Shown here in pieces: positions 46,551 to 56,072 of a stretch of 64,000 nucleotides of DNA (its first letter is position 1; each line of letters begins with the position of its first letter). Source of the DNA: Psychrosphaera sp. F3M07 (GTDB taxonomy: Bacteria; Pseudomonadota; Gammaproteobacteria; Enterobacterales; Alteromonadaceae). The stretch spans positions 208,995 to 272,994 of the forward strand of contig NZ_JAHKPJ010000004.1 in NCBI RefSeq assembly GCF_018860345.1, in the 5' to 3' direction. Under the pieces are notes generated by a model. It ran no database searches. It had not been told where the DNA came from and saw only the letters and a list, made by a program, of their open reading frames with translations. The position numbers were made by a program, and so were the translations under genes.

Positions 46551-47456
46551 ATGAATATTTTTCAAGTTCTCAGCCAAGGAAAGTCAAGGCTTCATGAACC
46601 AAGTATGTCTGCAATGCTTGGCTATCTTTTGGATAGCAATAAAGATCATGGATTAGGAGACGCGTTTGTTAGAGAATTTCTAAAACTCTTAAATGAAGAA
46701 CGTTTCAACGATATATTAAAAGATGAATTTATTGATGCTCAAGTGTCACTTGAAGAACCATATCAGTTGAATGGCAATAGGAAAGACATTGATATTCAAT
46801 TGTTACTTCTGGATATTAAAAAGAATGAACAGCATAGGATTATTATTGAAAATAAAATAAAAGTTGGTGCAGCCAATCCCAAACAACTAAATGACTACTA
46901 TTCAGCAGTACTGGCTGAAGAGCCCGAAATGAAGGGATTAACTTTTGTATTTCTAACTCCCAAAGTTGAAAATAGACAACTAGTGTCTGAGTTTTATAAT
47001 TTATTGATAAAAAATGAATACCATTCAAAAGAATGGATTTATTGGAGTTCTGGAGACAGGTGTATTTCTAGCATTTTAAAAAGTATTTTATTAAAGGAAG
47101 GGTCGGGGGAAATTAACCCTATTAATGAATATATGCGTCATACGATTAAAGCTTTTATCCGCCATAATGCTATGACAACAGAGGCTAGTGCGAAGAAAAC
47201 AATGAGGACTGGCGAGGATATTGGTGTAATTATCGAAGAGGTAATTATTACTACTCAAGATGGAATAAGTTATCGTGTAATTCGTCGTGATAGTACACAA
47301 ATACAAGTATTTAACGAAGATACTGGTGACAAAGAAATAGCAAGACGAGTGCTATCGACTTTTATAGATGAGCAAAATATGCCAATTGATCATTCGAAAT
47401 TGAATACAAGAAGTATTGGAAAGCAATTTTTTGAAATGCACGGACCCTGTAACTAA
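46551..47456 (+). CDS. PD-(D/E)XK nuclease superfamily protein
   Basis: This 301-residue protein shows the PD-(D/E)XK nuclease core: an N-terminal helix region (HEPSMSAMLGYLLD), then DIDIQLLLLD supplying the metal-binding Asp, and IIIENKIKVGA supplying the E-x-K pair. The layout resembles the PDDEXK_4 (PF14281) group, often found as isolated accessory genes and sometimes in defence loci. About 100 C-terminal residues follow the nuclease core and may recognise the target. AGGAAAACGG precedes the ATG. No methyltransferase or helicase partner is next to it, so a restriction role is not shown. Confidence 0.8.
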   Translation: MNIFQVLSQGKSRLHEPSMSAMLGYLLDSNKDHGLGDAFVREFLKLLNEERFNDILKDEFIDAQVSLEEPYQLNGNRKDIDIQLLLLDIKKNEQHRIIIENKIKVGAANPKQLNDYYSAVLAEEPEMKGLTFVFLTPKVENRQLVSEFYNLLIKNEYHSKEWIYWSSGDRCISSILKSILLKEGSGEINPINEYMRHTIKAFIRHNAMTTEASAKKTMRTGEDIGVIIEEVIITTQDGISYRVIRRDSTQIQVFNEDTGDKEIARRVLSTFIDEQNMPIDHSKLNTRSIGKQFFEMHGPCN

Positions 47457-47555
47457 ATCTGTATAACCAACTATTCGAATGACGAGGACTATGTCTAGTT
47501 CTGTTCACGGAATCGAAGATTCAACTTACGCCTTATCATCTAATCTTTAACAAGA

Positions 47556-48293
47556 CTAAATGACCACCGCCTCATAGGCTTCAATAATATCACTCACATC
47601 TACTCGCCCACCTTGTTGAATTCGGCGGTAATGTTGTAGGGTTTTCGTTAAATATTGTTTAGCGATTTTTAACTCTTTCTCTGTGTATGTTTGCCAAAGT
47701 TCTTTGCCAGTTTTTGAAACTGCCTTCAGATCAATATTAGAATTAACGTCAGTTCTTTGCTTAGTACTGACTAACAACATTTCATAAAATCGATTGTTTT
47801 CTTCCACTAAAACTTCTTGTTGCAGCCTTAAATCCAAGTTAATTAATTGTTGGCGTAAAGTGTATTGATGGTGGACTGGGCATAACAGAAAGTCGATTTC
47901 TAACTGTGGATTTTGTTGGCAAGTTGAGGTGACAAAATCAGTCATTAAGTCTCCGCCTACGCCTGCAATTATCACTAAATGTCTGCCTATATAATCTTGT
48001 AACGGCAGGGCGTTTACGTCAATACAGTGGGTTTTCCATAAGCTTTCTTCTAACGAGTCATTGTTGGTTATTTGGTTTAATAGACTTTGCTCAGGATAAA
48101 ATTGATTAAGTTTGTAATTTAAGCCGCTCATTAATTCAGGAACAATATCAACAAAATGGATAACGTTGGCCGCTTGGCGGGTTAATAATGATGAGCCCAA
48201 ATACCCATGATCACAACAACAATCCCATATATGGTCATAGTTAGTAACAACTAACTCGTTTAGTTTTTGTAAACGCTTGCCTAGTTTTAACAT
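47556..48293 (-). CDS. trmK: tRNA (adenine(22)-N1)-methyltransferase, TrmK family
   Basis: This 245-residue SAM-dependent methyltransferase belongs to the TrmK/YqfN family, which methylates N1 of adenine 22 in tRNA. The SAM-binding motif is seen as WDCCCDHGYLGSSLL near residue 23, followed by VDIVPEL and IIAGVGGDLM. A helical C-terminal extension (TEKELKIAKQYLTKTLQHYRR) is typical. E. coli lacks it, but Shewanella and Vibrio relatives carry it. It follows xseA by 27 bases on the same strand. Confidence 0.85.
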   Translation of the reverse strand: MLKLGKRLQKLNELVVTNYDHIWDCCCDHGYLGSSLLTRQAANVIHFVDIVPELMSGLNYKLNQFYPEQSLLNQITNNDSLEESLWKTHCIDVNALPLQDYIGRHLVIIAGVGGDLMTDFVTSTCQQNPQLEIDFLLCPVHHQYTLRQQLINLDLRLQQEVLVEENNRFYEMLLVSTKQRTDVNSNIDLKAVSKTGKELWQTYTEKELKIAKQYLTKTLQHYRRIQQGGRVDVSDIIEAYEAVVI

Positions 48294-48320
48294 GTTTTTA
48301 AATTCTAATTATTAGCCTGA

Positions 48321-49664
48321 TTAATTGATCACTTTGACGGCAATCGCTCCATCGGCAACTTTGATGTTGAGCTTTTCATCTACTTTGACTTGAGCTTTAT
48401 TTGTGATCACTTTGCCTGTTTCTGAGGTGGCAATGGCGTAACCTCGTTGCAGTGTTGCCAACGGGCTGACGATTTGTAGTTTTTCAATATTTTTAGCAAA
48501 TCGCTGTTGTTGTTTAGAAAAGTGATTGTTAAAACTGGCCTGTAAATCATGGCTGAGTTGGCTGTGTTTATTTTTAGCTAACTGCAATTGATGTTTTGGC
48601 GTATTGGCTAATAACATTTCTTTTGCCACTACCGAGCGTTGTTGTTTATGTGCAACCGTTTGTTTGATTAAACCGTTAAGTCGTAAATTCAATTCATCCG
48701 TTTGTTGTTGAGCTAATCTAATCTTGTGACTTGGATGCAATAAACTCAGTGTTTTATTTAATTGAGCAAAGCTCGACTTTCTGTTTTTATGATTGTTGGC
48801 ATAGGCCATTAACAAACGAGAATACAGCTGAGTAGTTTTATTTATTAACTCTGAATTATCCGTTGAAACTATTTCAGCCGCGGCTGATGGCGTAGGGGCT
48901 CTTAAATCAGCCACAAAATCTGAAATGGACACATCCACTTCATGGCCAACGGCACTAATGATAGGTAACGCTGAGTTATAAATAGTATGGGCCAAAGCTT
49001 CGTCGTTAAAACACCACATGTCTTCTAATGAACCACCGCCACGACCAACAATTAGAACATCGACTTCGTTTCGGTAGTTAGCGGTATTGATGGCCCATAT
49101 TAAGTTTTGCGCTGCTTGTTCGCCTTGCACCATAGTTGGGTAAATAATGACTTCAGTTTGCGGTGAACGGCGTTTTAATACGGTTAATATATCGTGCACC
49201 GCAGCGCCGGTTGGCGATGTGACAATACCAACGCGTTTTGGCGCGACAGGAATAGGGCGTTTTACATCTTGGTCAAATAACCCCATTTGGCTCAGCTGTT
49301 GTTTAAGATGTTCAAATTGTTGCTTTAATAAACCTTCGCCGGCCGGTTCCATCACTTCAGCGATAAACTGAAAATCGCCTCTTGGTTCATATAAACTGAC
49401 ACGACCACGTACAAGCACTTGAGTGCCGTTTTCAACAACAGCTCTAACAGAGCGATTATTACCTTTAAACATGGCACTTTTTATTTGTGCACGGTTATCT
49501 TTTAACGAAAAATACCAATGACCACTTGAGGCTTTAACTAGGTTTGAAATTTCTCCTGAGATCCACACATTAACAAACTCACCTTCCAATAACATGCGGG
49601 CTTTTTGATTAAGTTCTGAGACTTGGTAGATATGTTGTTGCTGGGCATTATTGTGAGTTTGCAC
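48321..49664 (-). CDS. xseA: exodeoxyribonuclease VII large subunit
   Basis: XseA with XseB degrades single-stranded DNA in both directions. The 447-residue protein has the N-terminal OB-fold (VNVWISGEISN and HWYFSLKDNRAQI), the catalytic domain with VGIVTSPTGAAVHDI and VGRGGGSLEDMWCFNDE, and a long coiled-coil C-terminal part. The only suitable start is GTG at 49664; the next Met lies inside the OB domain. The small subunit xseB is not in the window. It stands divergent from guaB, the usual neighbour in gammaproteobacteria. Confidence 0.95.
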   Translation of the reverse strand: MQTHNNAQQQHIYQVSELNQKARMLLEGEFVNVWISGEISNLVKASSGHWYFSLKDNRAQIKSAMFKGNNRSVRAVVENGTQVLVRGRVSLYEPRGDFQFIAEVMEPAGEGLLKQQFEHLKQQLSQMGLFDQDVKRPIPVAPKRVGIVTSPTGAAVHDILTVLKRRSPQTEVIIYPTMVQGEQAAQNLIWAINTANYRNEVDVLIVGRGGGSLEDMWCFNDEALAHTIYNSALPIISAVGHEVDVSISDFVADLRAPTPSAAAEIVSTDNSELINKTTQLYSRLLMAYANNHKNRKSSFAQLNKTLSLLHPSHKIRLAQQQTDELNLRLNGLIKQTVAHKQQRSVVAKEMLLANTPKHQLQLAKNKHSQLSHDLQASFNNHFSKQQQRFAKNIEKLQIVSPLATLQRGYAIATSETGKVITNKAQVKVDEKLNIKVADGAIAVKVIN

Positions 49665-49897
49665 GTATTTCTAATTCACTTATAAGTCGAATAAATGGAG
49701 TCTAACAAGAGTGCAAATGAATGTCAGTTGTTGAAATATATTTCCTCATAAATAAGTAGTAACTATTACTTTTTAAAATAGTGCTTATTATTTTACTGAT
49801 TTTTGCAAATCTTCATTTACCTAGCACAACTTTTAGACTAAAATGCCGCCGCAACGTAATCATCTCCTTCCATATATTAAGTTAAGGTAAAATTTCC

Positions 49898-51367
49898 ATG
49901 TTGCGCATAGCTAAAGAAGCTCTAACATTTGATGATGTTCTACTAGTTCCAGGACATTCCTCGATACTTCCTCACGAAGCCAATTTAAAAACTCGTTTAA
50001 CTCGTAACATCGAATTAAATATCCCTATGGTGTCATCTGCAATGGACACTGTAACTGAAAGCCGTTTAGCAATTGCCTTAGCGCAAGAAGGTGGACTAGG
50101 TTTTATTCATAAGAATATGTCTATTGAAGCACAAGCTAATGAAGTTCGCCGTGTAAAGAAATTTGAAGCCGGTGTGGTGTCTGACCCAGTTACCGTTTCT
50201 ACCTCTATTACAGTTGGTGAAGTTATGGCAATGGCAGATGAACATGGATTTTCTGGTTTCCCAGTTGTAGACAAAGACAATAATCTTCAAGGTATTGTAA
50301 CGGGTCGAGATTTACGTTTTGAAACTAATTTAAAAACCAACGTTACTACAATTATGACGCCTAAAGAACGTTTGATCACCGTCAAAGAAGGTGCCTCAAA
50401 CGAAGTCGTATTTAAGTTAATGCATGACAATCGTATCGAAAAAATCTTAGTTGTTGACGATAACTTCAAGCTTACAGGTATGATCACAGTTAAAGACTTC
50501 CAAAAAGCAGACAGCAAGCCAAATGCATGTAAAGACTCATTAGGTCGTTTACGCGTAGGTGCAGCTGTAGGTGTAGGTCCAGGTACTGATGAGCGTATTG
50601 AAGCTTTAGTTAAAGCGGGTGTAGACGTTTTATTAATCGATACTTCTCACGGGCACTCACAAGGTGTTTTAGAACGTGTCGCTAAAACGAGAGCAACTTA
50701 CCCAGACTTAGATATCGTAGGTGGTAATGTAGCAACAGCGGCCGGTGCAATCGCATTAGTAGAAGCTGGTGTTGACGCTGTTAAAGTAGGTATTGGCCCA
50801 GGTTCAATTTGTACAACACGTATCGTAACTGGTTGTGGTGTACCACAAATCACGGCTATCTCTGACGCAGTAGACGGTGTTGCAGGTAAAGATGTACCTG
50901 TTATCGCTGATGGTGGTATTCGTTTCTCTGGTGATATTTCTAAAGCATTAGTTGCCGGCGCAAGCTGTGTAATGGTTGGTTCAATGTTAGCCGGTACCGA
51001 AGAAGCACCAGGTGAAGTTGAGTTATACCAAGGCCGTTATTACAAATCGTACCGCGGCATGGGAAGTTTAGGTGCAATGAATCAATCACATGGTTCATCT
51101 GATCGTTATTTCCAAAAATCAGACAACAAAGAAAAATTAGTACCAGAAGGTATTGAAGGTCGTGTTGCATACAAAGGTCCAATCGAAAACATAATTCACC
51201 AACAACTAGGTGGCATTCGTTCAGCAATGGGCTTAACCGGTTGTGGTTCTATTCCAGAACTAAACACCAAACCTGAATTTGTACGCGTAACATCGGCAGG
51301 CATGGGCGAGTCTCATGTGCATGATGTGCAAATTACAAAGGAAGCGCCGAATTACCGTATGGGCTAG
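49898..51367 (+). CDS. guaB: IMP dehydrogenase
   Basis: GuaB oxidises IMP to XMP, the first committed step to GMP. The 489-residue protein has the TIM barrel interrupted by two CBS domains (about residues 95-205) and the catalytic loop [15 protein letters not shown] with Cys305, the same number as in E. coli. [10 protein letters not shown] is the flap region. It is followed 213 bases later by guaA, with a heptad tandem repeat and a terminator-like hairpin between them, so the two may not be fully co-transcribed. Confidence 0.97.
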   Translation: MLRIAKEALTFDDVLLVPGHSSILPHEANLKTRLTRNIELNIPMVSSAMDTVTESRLAIALAQEGGLGFIHKNMSIEAQANEVRRVKKFEAGVVSDPVTVSTSITVGEVMAMADEHGFSGFPVVDKDNNLQGIVTGRDLRFETNLKTNVTTIMTPKERLITVKEGASNEVVFKLMHDNRIEKILVVDDNFKLTGMITVKDFQKADSKPNACKDSLGRLRVGAAVGVGPGTDERIEALVKAGVDVLLIDTSHGHSQGVLERVAKTRATYPDLDIVGGNVATAAGAIALVEAGVDAVKVGIGPGSICTTRIVTGCGVPQITAISDAVDGVAGKDVPVIADGGIRFSGDISKALVAGASCVMVGSMLAGTEEAPGEVELYQGRYYKSYRGMGSLGAMNQSHGSSDRYFQKSDNKEKLVPEGIEGRVAYKGPIENIIHQQLGGIRSAMGLTGCGSIPELNTKPEFVRVTSAGMGESHVHDVQITKEAPNYRMG

Positions 51368-51418
51368 TTTATTTTTTGTTTTGTCTTCAGTTTAACTGAT
51401 CTCGGCGTCAGCAATGCT

Positions 51419-51481
51419 CTTGAGCTACGAGACACGAGACACGAGTTTCGAGACGCGAGCTTATAGCTTATAGCTTACAGC
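51419..51481 (+). repeat. heptanucleotide tandem repeat
   Basis: Nine consecutive 7-bp units run through the guaB-guaA gap: CTTGAGC, TACGAGA, CACGAGA, CACGAGT, TTCGAGA, CGCGAGC, TTATAGC, TTATAGC, TTACAGC. AG at positions 5-6 is constant, and the series drifts from an ACGAG type to a TTATAG type. This resembles the short tandemly repeated heptamers known in other bacteria such as cyanobacteria. Confidence 0.75.
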
Positions 51482-51504
51482 TTAAGACATAAACATTATT
51501 CAAC

Positions 51505-51531
51505 AAAGTCGGATTAGATGTCCGGCTTTTT
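51505..51531 (+). terminator. terminator-like hairpin after guaB
   Basis: AAAGTCGGA at 51505-51513 pairs with TCCGGCTTT at 51521-51529 (one G-T pair) around a 7-base loop, followed by TT. It lies between the heptad repeat and guaA. Confidence 0.7.
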
Positions 51532-51580
51532 CAATTACTTGGTTCAGGTTTCCTGACCACACAATTAAAAAGGCTAAAAC

Positions 51581-53164
51581 ATGTCAGTACAGCAAGACAT
51601 TCACCAGCATAAGATTTTAATTTTAGATTTTGGTTCTCAATACACTCAACTTATAGCACGTCGTGTACGTGAAATTGGTGTTTATTGTGAATTATGGGCT
51701 TGGGATGTTACCGAAGAACAGATCAAAGGCTTTAATCCTAACGGGATTATTTTAGCCGGTGGACCTGAGTCGGTTACCGAACACAATTCACCTAGAGCTC
51801 CTGAATATGTATTTAATGCTGGCGTTCCAGTACTCGGTATTTGTTATGGCATGCAAACTATGTCACAACAGTTGGGTGGGTCAGTACAAACGTCCGATGA
51901 GCGTGAATTTGGTTACGCTCAAGTTGAAGTTATCTCTAACTCTGCGTTGCTAAAAAACATTGAAGACGCACTTTCAGCTGACGGTAATGCGTTATTAGAT
52001 GTGTGGATGAGTCATGGTGATAAAGTCGATTCTATCCCAGCAGACTTCACTACCGTTGCAAAAACAGAATCTTGCCCTTATGCAATAATGGCCAATGAAG
52101 AGAAACAGTTTTACGGTGTGCAATTCCACCCAGAAGTAACACACACCAAACAAGGTTTACGTTTATTAGAAAACTTTGTGTGTGATATTTGTGCTTGTGA
52201 AAAGTTGTGGACTTCAGCTTCAATTATTGAAGACGCTATTGCTAAAATGAAAGATCAAGTTGGTGATGATGAAGTTGTACTTGGCCTTTCTGGTGGCGTT
52301 GATTCATCGGTTGTGGCTATGTTGTTGCACAGAGCTATTGGTAAAAAACTAACATGTGTGTTTGTTGATAATGGTTTACTTCGTTTAAACGAAGGCGAAC
52401 AAGTGATGGAAATGTTTGGTGATCACTTTGGATTAAACATTATTCATGTGAAAGCTGAGGATAGATTCTTAGACCGTTTAGCATCTGAAAATGACCCAGA
52501 GAAAAAACGTAAGATCATTGGTAACGTATTTGTAGAAATATTTGATGAAGAAGCCAGTAAATTAACTAATGCTAAATGGTTAGCTCAGGGCACTATTTAT
52601 CCTGACGTTATTGAGTCTGCTGCTTCCGCAACAGGTAAAGCACATGTGATTAAATCTCACCATAACGTTGGTGGTTTGCCAGAAGACATGGAACTTGGTT
52701 TAGTTGAGCCGCTACGTGAATTGTTTAAAGACGAAGTGCGTAAAATTGGTTTAGAACTTGGTTTACCTTACGACATGTTATACCGTCATCCTTTCCCTGG
52801 ACCTGGTTTAGGTGTTCGAATCTTAGGTGAAGTGAAAAAAGAATACGCTGATTTATTGCGTCGTGCGGATCATATCTTCATTGAAGAACTTCATGCGGCT
52901 GATTTATATAATAAAGTAAGCCAAGCGTTTACTGTATTTTTACCTGTACGTTCTGTTGGTGTAATGGGCGACGGTCGTAAATACGACTGGGTTGTGAGTT
53001 TAAGAGCGGTAGAAACTATCGACTTTATGACAGCACATTGGGCGCATTTACCTTACGACTTCTTAGGTAAAGTCTCTAATCGTATCATCAATGAAATTGA
53101 TGGTATTTCACGAGTCGTCTACGACATTAGTGGTAAGCCTCCAGCGACCATTGAATGGGAATAA
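51581..53164 (+). CDS. guaA: GMP synthase (glutamine-hydrolysing)
   Basis: GuaA aminates XMP to GMP. The 527-residue protein has an N-terminal class I glutamine amidotransferase domain (nucleophile Cys88 in GICYGMQ; HPEV histidine/glutamate pair), the ATP pyrophosphatase domain with the PP-loop LSGGVDSS at about residues 236-243, and the C-terminal dimerisation domain ending in PPATIEWE, the normal family end. A strong terminator follows. Confidence 0.97.
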   Translation: MSVQQDIHQHKILILDFGSQYTQLIARRVREIGVYCELWAWDVTEEQIKGFNPNGIILAGGPESVTEHNSPRAPEYVFNAGVPVLGICYGMQTMSQQLGGSVQTSDEREFGYAQVEVISNSALLKNIEDALSADGNALLDVWMSHGDKVDSIPADFTTVAKTESCPYAIMANEEKQFYGVQFHPEVTHTKQGLRLLENFVCDICACEKLWTSASIIEDAIAKMKDQVGDDEVVLGLSGGVDSSVVAMLLHRAIGKKLTCVFVDNGLLRLNEGEQVMEMFGDHFGLNIIHVKAEDRFLDRLASENDPEKKRKIIGNVFVEIFDEEASKLTNAKWLAQGTIYPDVIESAASATGKAHVIKSHHNVGGLPEDMELGLVEPLRELFKDEVRKIGLELGLPYDMLYRHPFPGPGLGVRILGEVKKEYADLLRRADHIFIEELHAADLYNKVSQAFTVFLPVRSVGVMGDGRKYDWVVSLRAVETIDFMTAHWAHLPYDFLGKVSNRIINEIDGISRVVYDISGKPPATIEWE

Positions 53165-53181
53165 CTAGATGTAGTTAGTTG

Positions 53182-53210
53182 AAAACGGAGCTTTTATGCT
53201 CCGTTTTTTT
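53182..53210 (+). terminator. terminator after guaA
   Basis: AAAACGGAGC at 53182-53191 pairs with GCTCCGTTTT at 53198-53207 around a 6-base loop, followed by TTT. Confidence 0.88.
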
Positions 53211-53267
53211 ATATTCTTTTTTCAGTATTAGGCATAAGGGAGAATTGTTGGATATTGGAATACAGAG

Positions 53268-54455
53268 TTAATTAACACCTAATATCAACTGATTGTTTAG
53301 TTGATCAATCTGAAAAGCAAAATGTTTTAAAAAATTCATACCAAGCAAACCATCCGCTTTATCTAGGTTCTCTAAATCCATTACGGCAAATTCAATCGAT
53401 TTAACTTGATAGCCATTAATTTGAAATTGTTCAAATCGGTAGACTGGCGTGTTAACAATTCCTCCTGCTGTATTCATATCTATTTGTCGACTAAAGACAG
53501 GATTTAACCAACTAGGAAGGTTTTCAAAAGCATAGTTGGATAAAACTGACAGTGATGCGCCTGTATCTATCATCAATTGAATTTGGCTTTGTGAATCAAA
53601 CTGACCGTTCACTATAAAATGCTCGCCATGTTTTGCTAGTGGAATGGCGGTTTCACCTAATAACAAAGATTGCACTTGTTGTAATAAGGCATCAACTTGG
53701 GCTGGTGATTCTTCAGATTCAGCAAGCTGTAACAATATTTCTTGTGCTGAGGATAATTGGTTTAGTTCTATTTTTGTTTTACTTAACAATAATAAATAGG
53801 GTGGGTAATCAGCCTCATCAAATAATACTTGTTCGAGAAAATGTAAGGTTTCTTTCCATAAACCTTGTTGGCTTAAGAGTGCATATTGTTTTTGTACCAG
53901 TAAATGGATCTGGTTTTCGCTGTGTTGTTCTATTTCTAGATCAAACGAATTATCTATAATGTCTTTATAGAGCTTAATTGCTTGTGGAAATTGAATAAGG
54001 TGCTCAAGCCGTTTGGCTTCCAACTGCATGACTCTAATATGATAGGCATTGTAATTAAAGAATGAAGAGGTAAAGGCGGCGACAGTATCATTATCATGAC
54101 TATTTAGGCGGTTGTTTAGTTTAATTAACCAAGTGTTAAGTATGTTATCAGCTAACGTTTCATCTTGGTTAACAATGTCACTGTAGAGATCGATAGCTAA
54201 GTCATATTGCTGGTTATTGAAAAGGGCATGAACTTGTTCTGTAACGTTATTAACTTGTGGTTTAGTGCTTTGGACCGTCGTGTTAAATGGATTGTTGTTG
54301 GTTTTGTTTTCTACTTCCAACATTGGACTGTTCAACGCTAAATTGGCTTGCTGCTTTTGGATTGGAAGGGTTAAATAGAAATATAAGTTTAAGCTTAATG
54401 ATAAAAATAATATCAGGATTAAAAGTCTTATTTTAATCTGCAATTTATTTCTCAC
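53268..54455 (-). CDS. membrane-anchored retropepsin-like aspartyl protease
   Basis: This 395-residue protein has one N-terminal membrane helix (residues about 9-30), a helical repeat region resembling TPRs (about 75-260), and a C-terminal retroviral-type aspartyl protease domain. The active-site motif MIDTGAS has Asp297, and GLLGMNFL is the matching C-terminal signature of this clan. As only one DTG is present, an active enzyme would need to dimerise. The topology puts the protease in the periplasm. The role is unknown; TPR-protease combinations suggest a scaffolded substrate. Confidence 0.8.
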   Translation of the reverse strand: MRNKLQIKIRLLILILFLSLSLNLYFYLTLPIQKQQANLALNSPMLEVENKTNNNPFNTTVQSTKPQVNNVTEQVHALFNNQQYDLAIDLYSDIVNQDETLADNILNTWLIKLNNRLNSHDNDTVAAFTSSFFNYNAYHIRVMQLEAKRLEHLIQFPQAIKLYKDIIDNSFDLEIEQHSENQIHLLVQKQYALLSQQGLWKETLHFLEQVLFDEADYPPYLLLLSKTKIELNQLSSAQEILLQLAESEESPAQVDALLQQVQSLLLGETAIPLAKHGEHFIVNGQFDSQSQIQLMIDTGASLSVLSNYAFENLPSWLNPVFSRQIDMNTAGGIVNTPVYRFEQFQINGYQVKSIEFAVMDLENLDKADGLLGMNFLKHFAFQIDQLNNQLILGVN

Positions 54456-54531
54456 TTTTAGCTAGTCTAAGTTGAATCTATCCTAGATGTATTTATGAAT
54501 AGATTCAATTAGCTAGCTTAATTTAACAATC

Positions 54532-54774
54532 TTATAAAGAATTGATCTTGTCTTTTAAATCGTAGTTTTCAGTCGTCACTATTTTTTCTAATACAGCGGT
54601 ACGTTCTTTTAGTGCTAACATTTCTTGTTTTAATTCTTTCAGTTCTTTTTGCAGATCATCGTTGTCGTCTGCATTTTGTCTTTTTAGTTTGGCATTAATG
54701 TTAAGTTCATAGGCTGAATATAAAAGTCCACCCACAATAGCTATGATGGCGATGGCTGCGGTTGTTCCTGTCAT
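54532..54774 (-). CDS. PspB-like small membrane protein, copy 1
   Basis: This 80-residue protein has one N-terminal membrane helix (about residues 5-22) followed by a charged coiled coil. Its end, ERTAVLEKIVTTENYDLKD, resembles the C-terminal part of phage-shock protein PspB (RIxxLExIL). It is a paralogue of the next gene, sharing the VGGxxYxAxE membrane segment and the LEKIVT end. PspA and PspC are not nearby, so a role in the phage-shock response is only a possibility. AGAGAA precedes the ATG. Confidence 0.7.
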   Translation of the reverse strand: MTGTTAAIAIIAIVGGLLYSAYELNINAKLKRQNADDNDDLQKELKELKQEMLALKERTAVLEKIVTTENYDLKDKINSL

Positions 54775-54828
54775 GACGATTCTCTACTTAATAATTGTTA
54801 TTGTTTTAAAGCTTTTGCAAACCAGTGA

Positions 54829-55062
54829 TTAACTGGCTTTATCTAGCGCATTAATTTCGTTTCTTAAAGAATACTTTTCGTCAGTCACAATTTTTTCTAA
54901 TACTTCGATGCGTTGCTTTAACTCATTAATAACGGCTTGAGTTTGCTCATCAATTTTGCTGTTTTGTTTCTTTAACTGAAGTTTTACATATTGTTCCCAA
55001 GCGGCATATCCTATTCCACCTACGATAGCGACTAATGCGATGATAAATGCTGAAGTTGGCAT
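54829..55062 (-). CDS. PspB-like small membrane protein, copy 2
   Basis: This 77-residue protein has an N-terminal membrane helix (FIIALVAIVGGIGYAAWEQ) and a Lys/Glu/Gln coiled coil ending in RIEVLEKIVTDEKYSLRNEI, closely similar to the downstream copy and to the PspB C-terminus. The start at 55062 is chosen because AAGGA lies 7 bases upstream; the in-frame ATGs at 55068 and 55092 would overlap or precede that site. The two copies form a tandem pair of recent or maintained duplicates. Confidence 0.7.
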   Translation of the reverse strand: MPTSAFIIALVAIVGGIGYAAWEQYVKLQLKKQNSKIDEQTQAVINELKQRIEVLEKIVTDEKYSLRNEINALDKAS

Positions 55063-55266
55063 GTTCATTTCCTTCTTATTTGTTTTATTCAATTATAGAG
55101 TGATTACGCTCTATTATTCATTTTTATAGTTGTCATATATAACAACATTTATACCATTTATTAACCTATTGAAATATAAGTAATTAAATTAATAAAGTGA
55201 TAATTGTGTTGTGGTAATAACTGAATTTTAGTCTAATTAACCAAATTATATTTATTTAGCTATTTT

Positions 55267-55773
55267 ATGACTGATGATCTTGAACATAACAATAAATGGA
55301 TGTCACATGCACTTAAACTTGCAGAATTAGCAGAGCAGCAAGGAGAGATACCGGTAGGCGCCGTGTTGGTTAAAAATGATCAAATAATTGGAGAAGGGTG
55401 GAATCAGTCAATTACACTAAATGATCCTACTGCGCATGCTGAAGTTATGGCCATTAGAGATGCAGGTAACAAGGTAGATAATTATCGGTTAGTTGGATCA
55501 ACTTTGTATGTCACTTTAGAGCCATGTCCAATGTGTGCAGGGGCTTTAGTACATAGTCGTATAGAAAAACTGGTGTTTGGCGCAAGTGATTTAAAAACCG
55601 GTGCAGCAGGAAGTGTCATGAATATAGTTTCTCATGCGCAATTAAATCATCAAGTTGAGGTTTATTCTGGGGTAATGCAGCATGAATGCAGCGCTCGTAT
55701 TTCAGCTTTTTTTAAGAAACGCAGAGAACAGAAAAAAGCAGATAAATTAAAGAACGCAATACTAAAAGATTAG
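55267..55773 (+). CDS. tadA: tRNA-specific adenosine-34 deaminase TadA
   Basis: TadA converts the wobble adenosine of tRNA-Arg(ACG) to inosine. The 168-residue protein has the zinc deaminase motif with His57 and catalytic Glu59 (HAEVMAI) and the cysteine pair Cys87/Cys90 (EPCPMCAGAL). The Lys/Arg-rich C-terminus (KKRREQKKADK) contacts tRNA in the family. It is followed by convergent small basic and mltF genes, the same tadA-mltF neighbourhood as in other gammaproteobacteria near purL. Confidence 0.95.
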   Translation: MTDDLEHNNKWMSHALKLAELAEQQGEIPVGAVLVKNDQIIGEGWNQSITLNDPTAHAEVMAIRDAGNKVDNYRLVGSTLYVTLEPCPMCAGALVHSRIEKLVFGASDLKTGAAGSVMNIVSHAQLNHQVEVYSGVMQHECSARISAFFKKRREQKKADKLKNAILKD

Positions 55774-55783
55774 AGAGGCAGAG

Positions 55784-55954
55784 TTATTGGTAGTCAGTTG
55801 GTGTAATAGTCGAACCTTCCAAACGCATTGCAATTTGTTTCACTCTTCGTTGAACTAAACGACGAGTATTTCTTTTTTTCGATACACGACGACGAATGCC
55901 ACTGGCCATTAATCCTACCTTTTTTAGCTTATTTACTTTTCTTCTTCTTAACAT
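55784..55954 (-). CDS. small, highly basic protein (56 residues)
   Basis: A 56-codon ORF reads from ATG 55954 to TAA 55784 on the minus strand. Twelve arginines and seven lysines against one Glu and one Asp make about a third of it basic, with clusters LRRRK, IRRRVSKKR and RRLVQRRVK. AAAGGA lies about 6 bases before the ATG, a good ribosome site, and there is no competing gene. I do not recognise a family. Composition suggests binding to RNA, DNA or the ribosome. It lies between convergent tadA and co-oriented mltF. Confidence 0.6.
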   Translation of the reverse strand: MLRRRKVNKLKKVGLMASGIRRRVSKKRNTRRLVQRRVKQIAMRLEGSTITPTDYQ

Positions 55955-56072
55955 TTCTTATCCTTTACTGGCTCATAAGCCCGATATTCATATTGCTATA
56001 TCGTTAATCGGGCTAATCTAGTCTATTTAAACTGAGGCTGCAATATGTGAGAGGTATTTGTTTTACATACCG

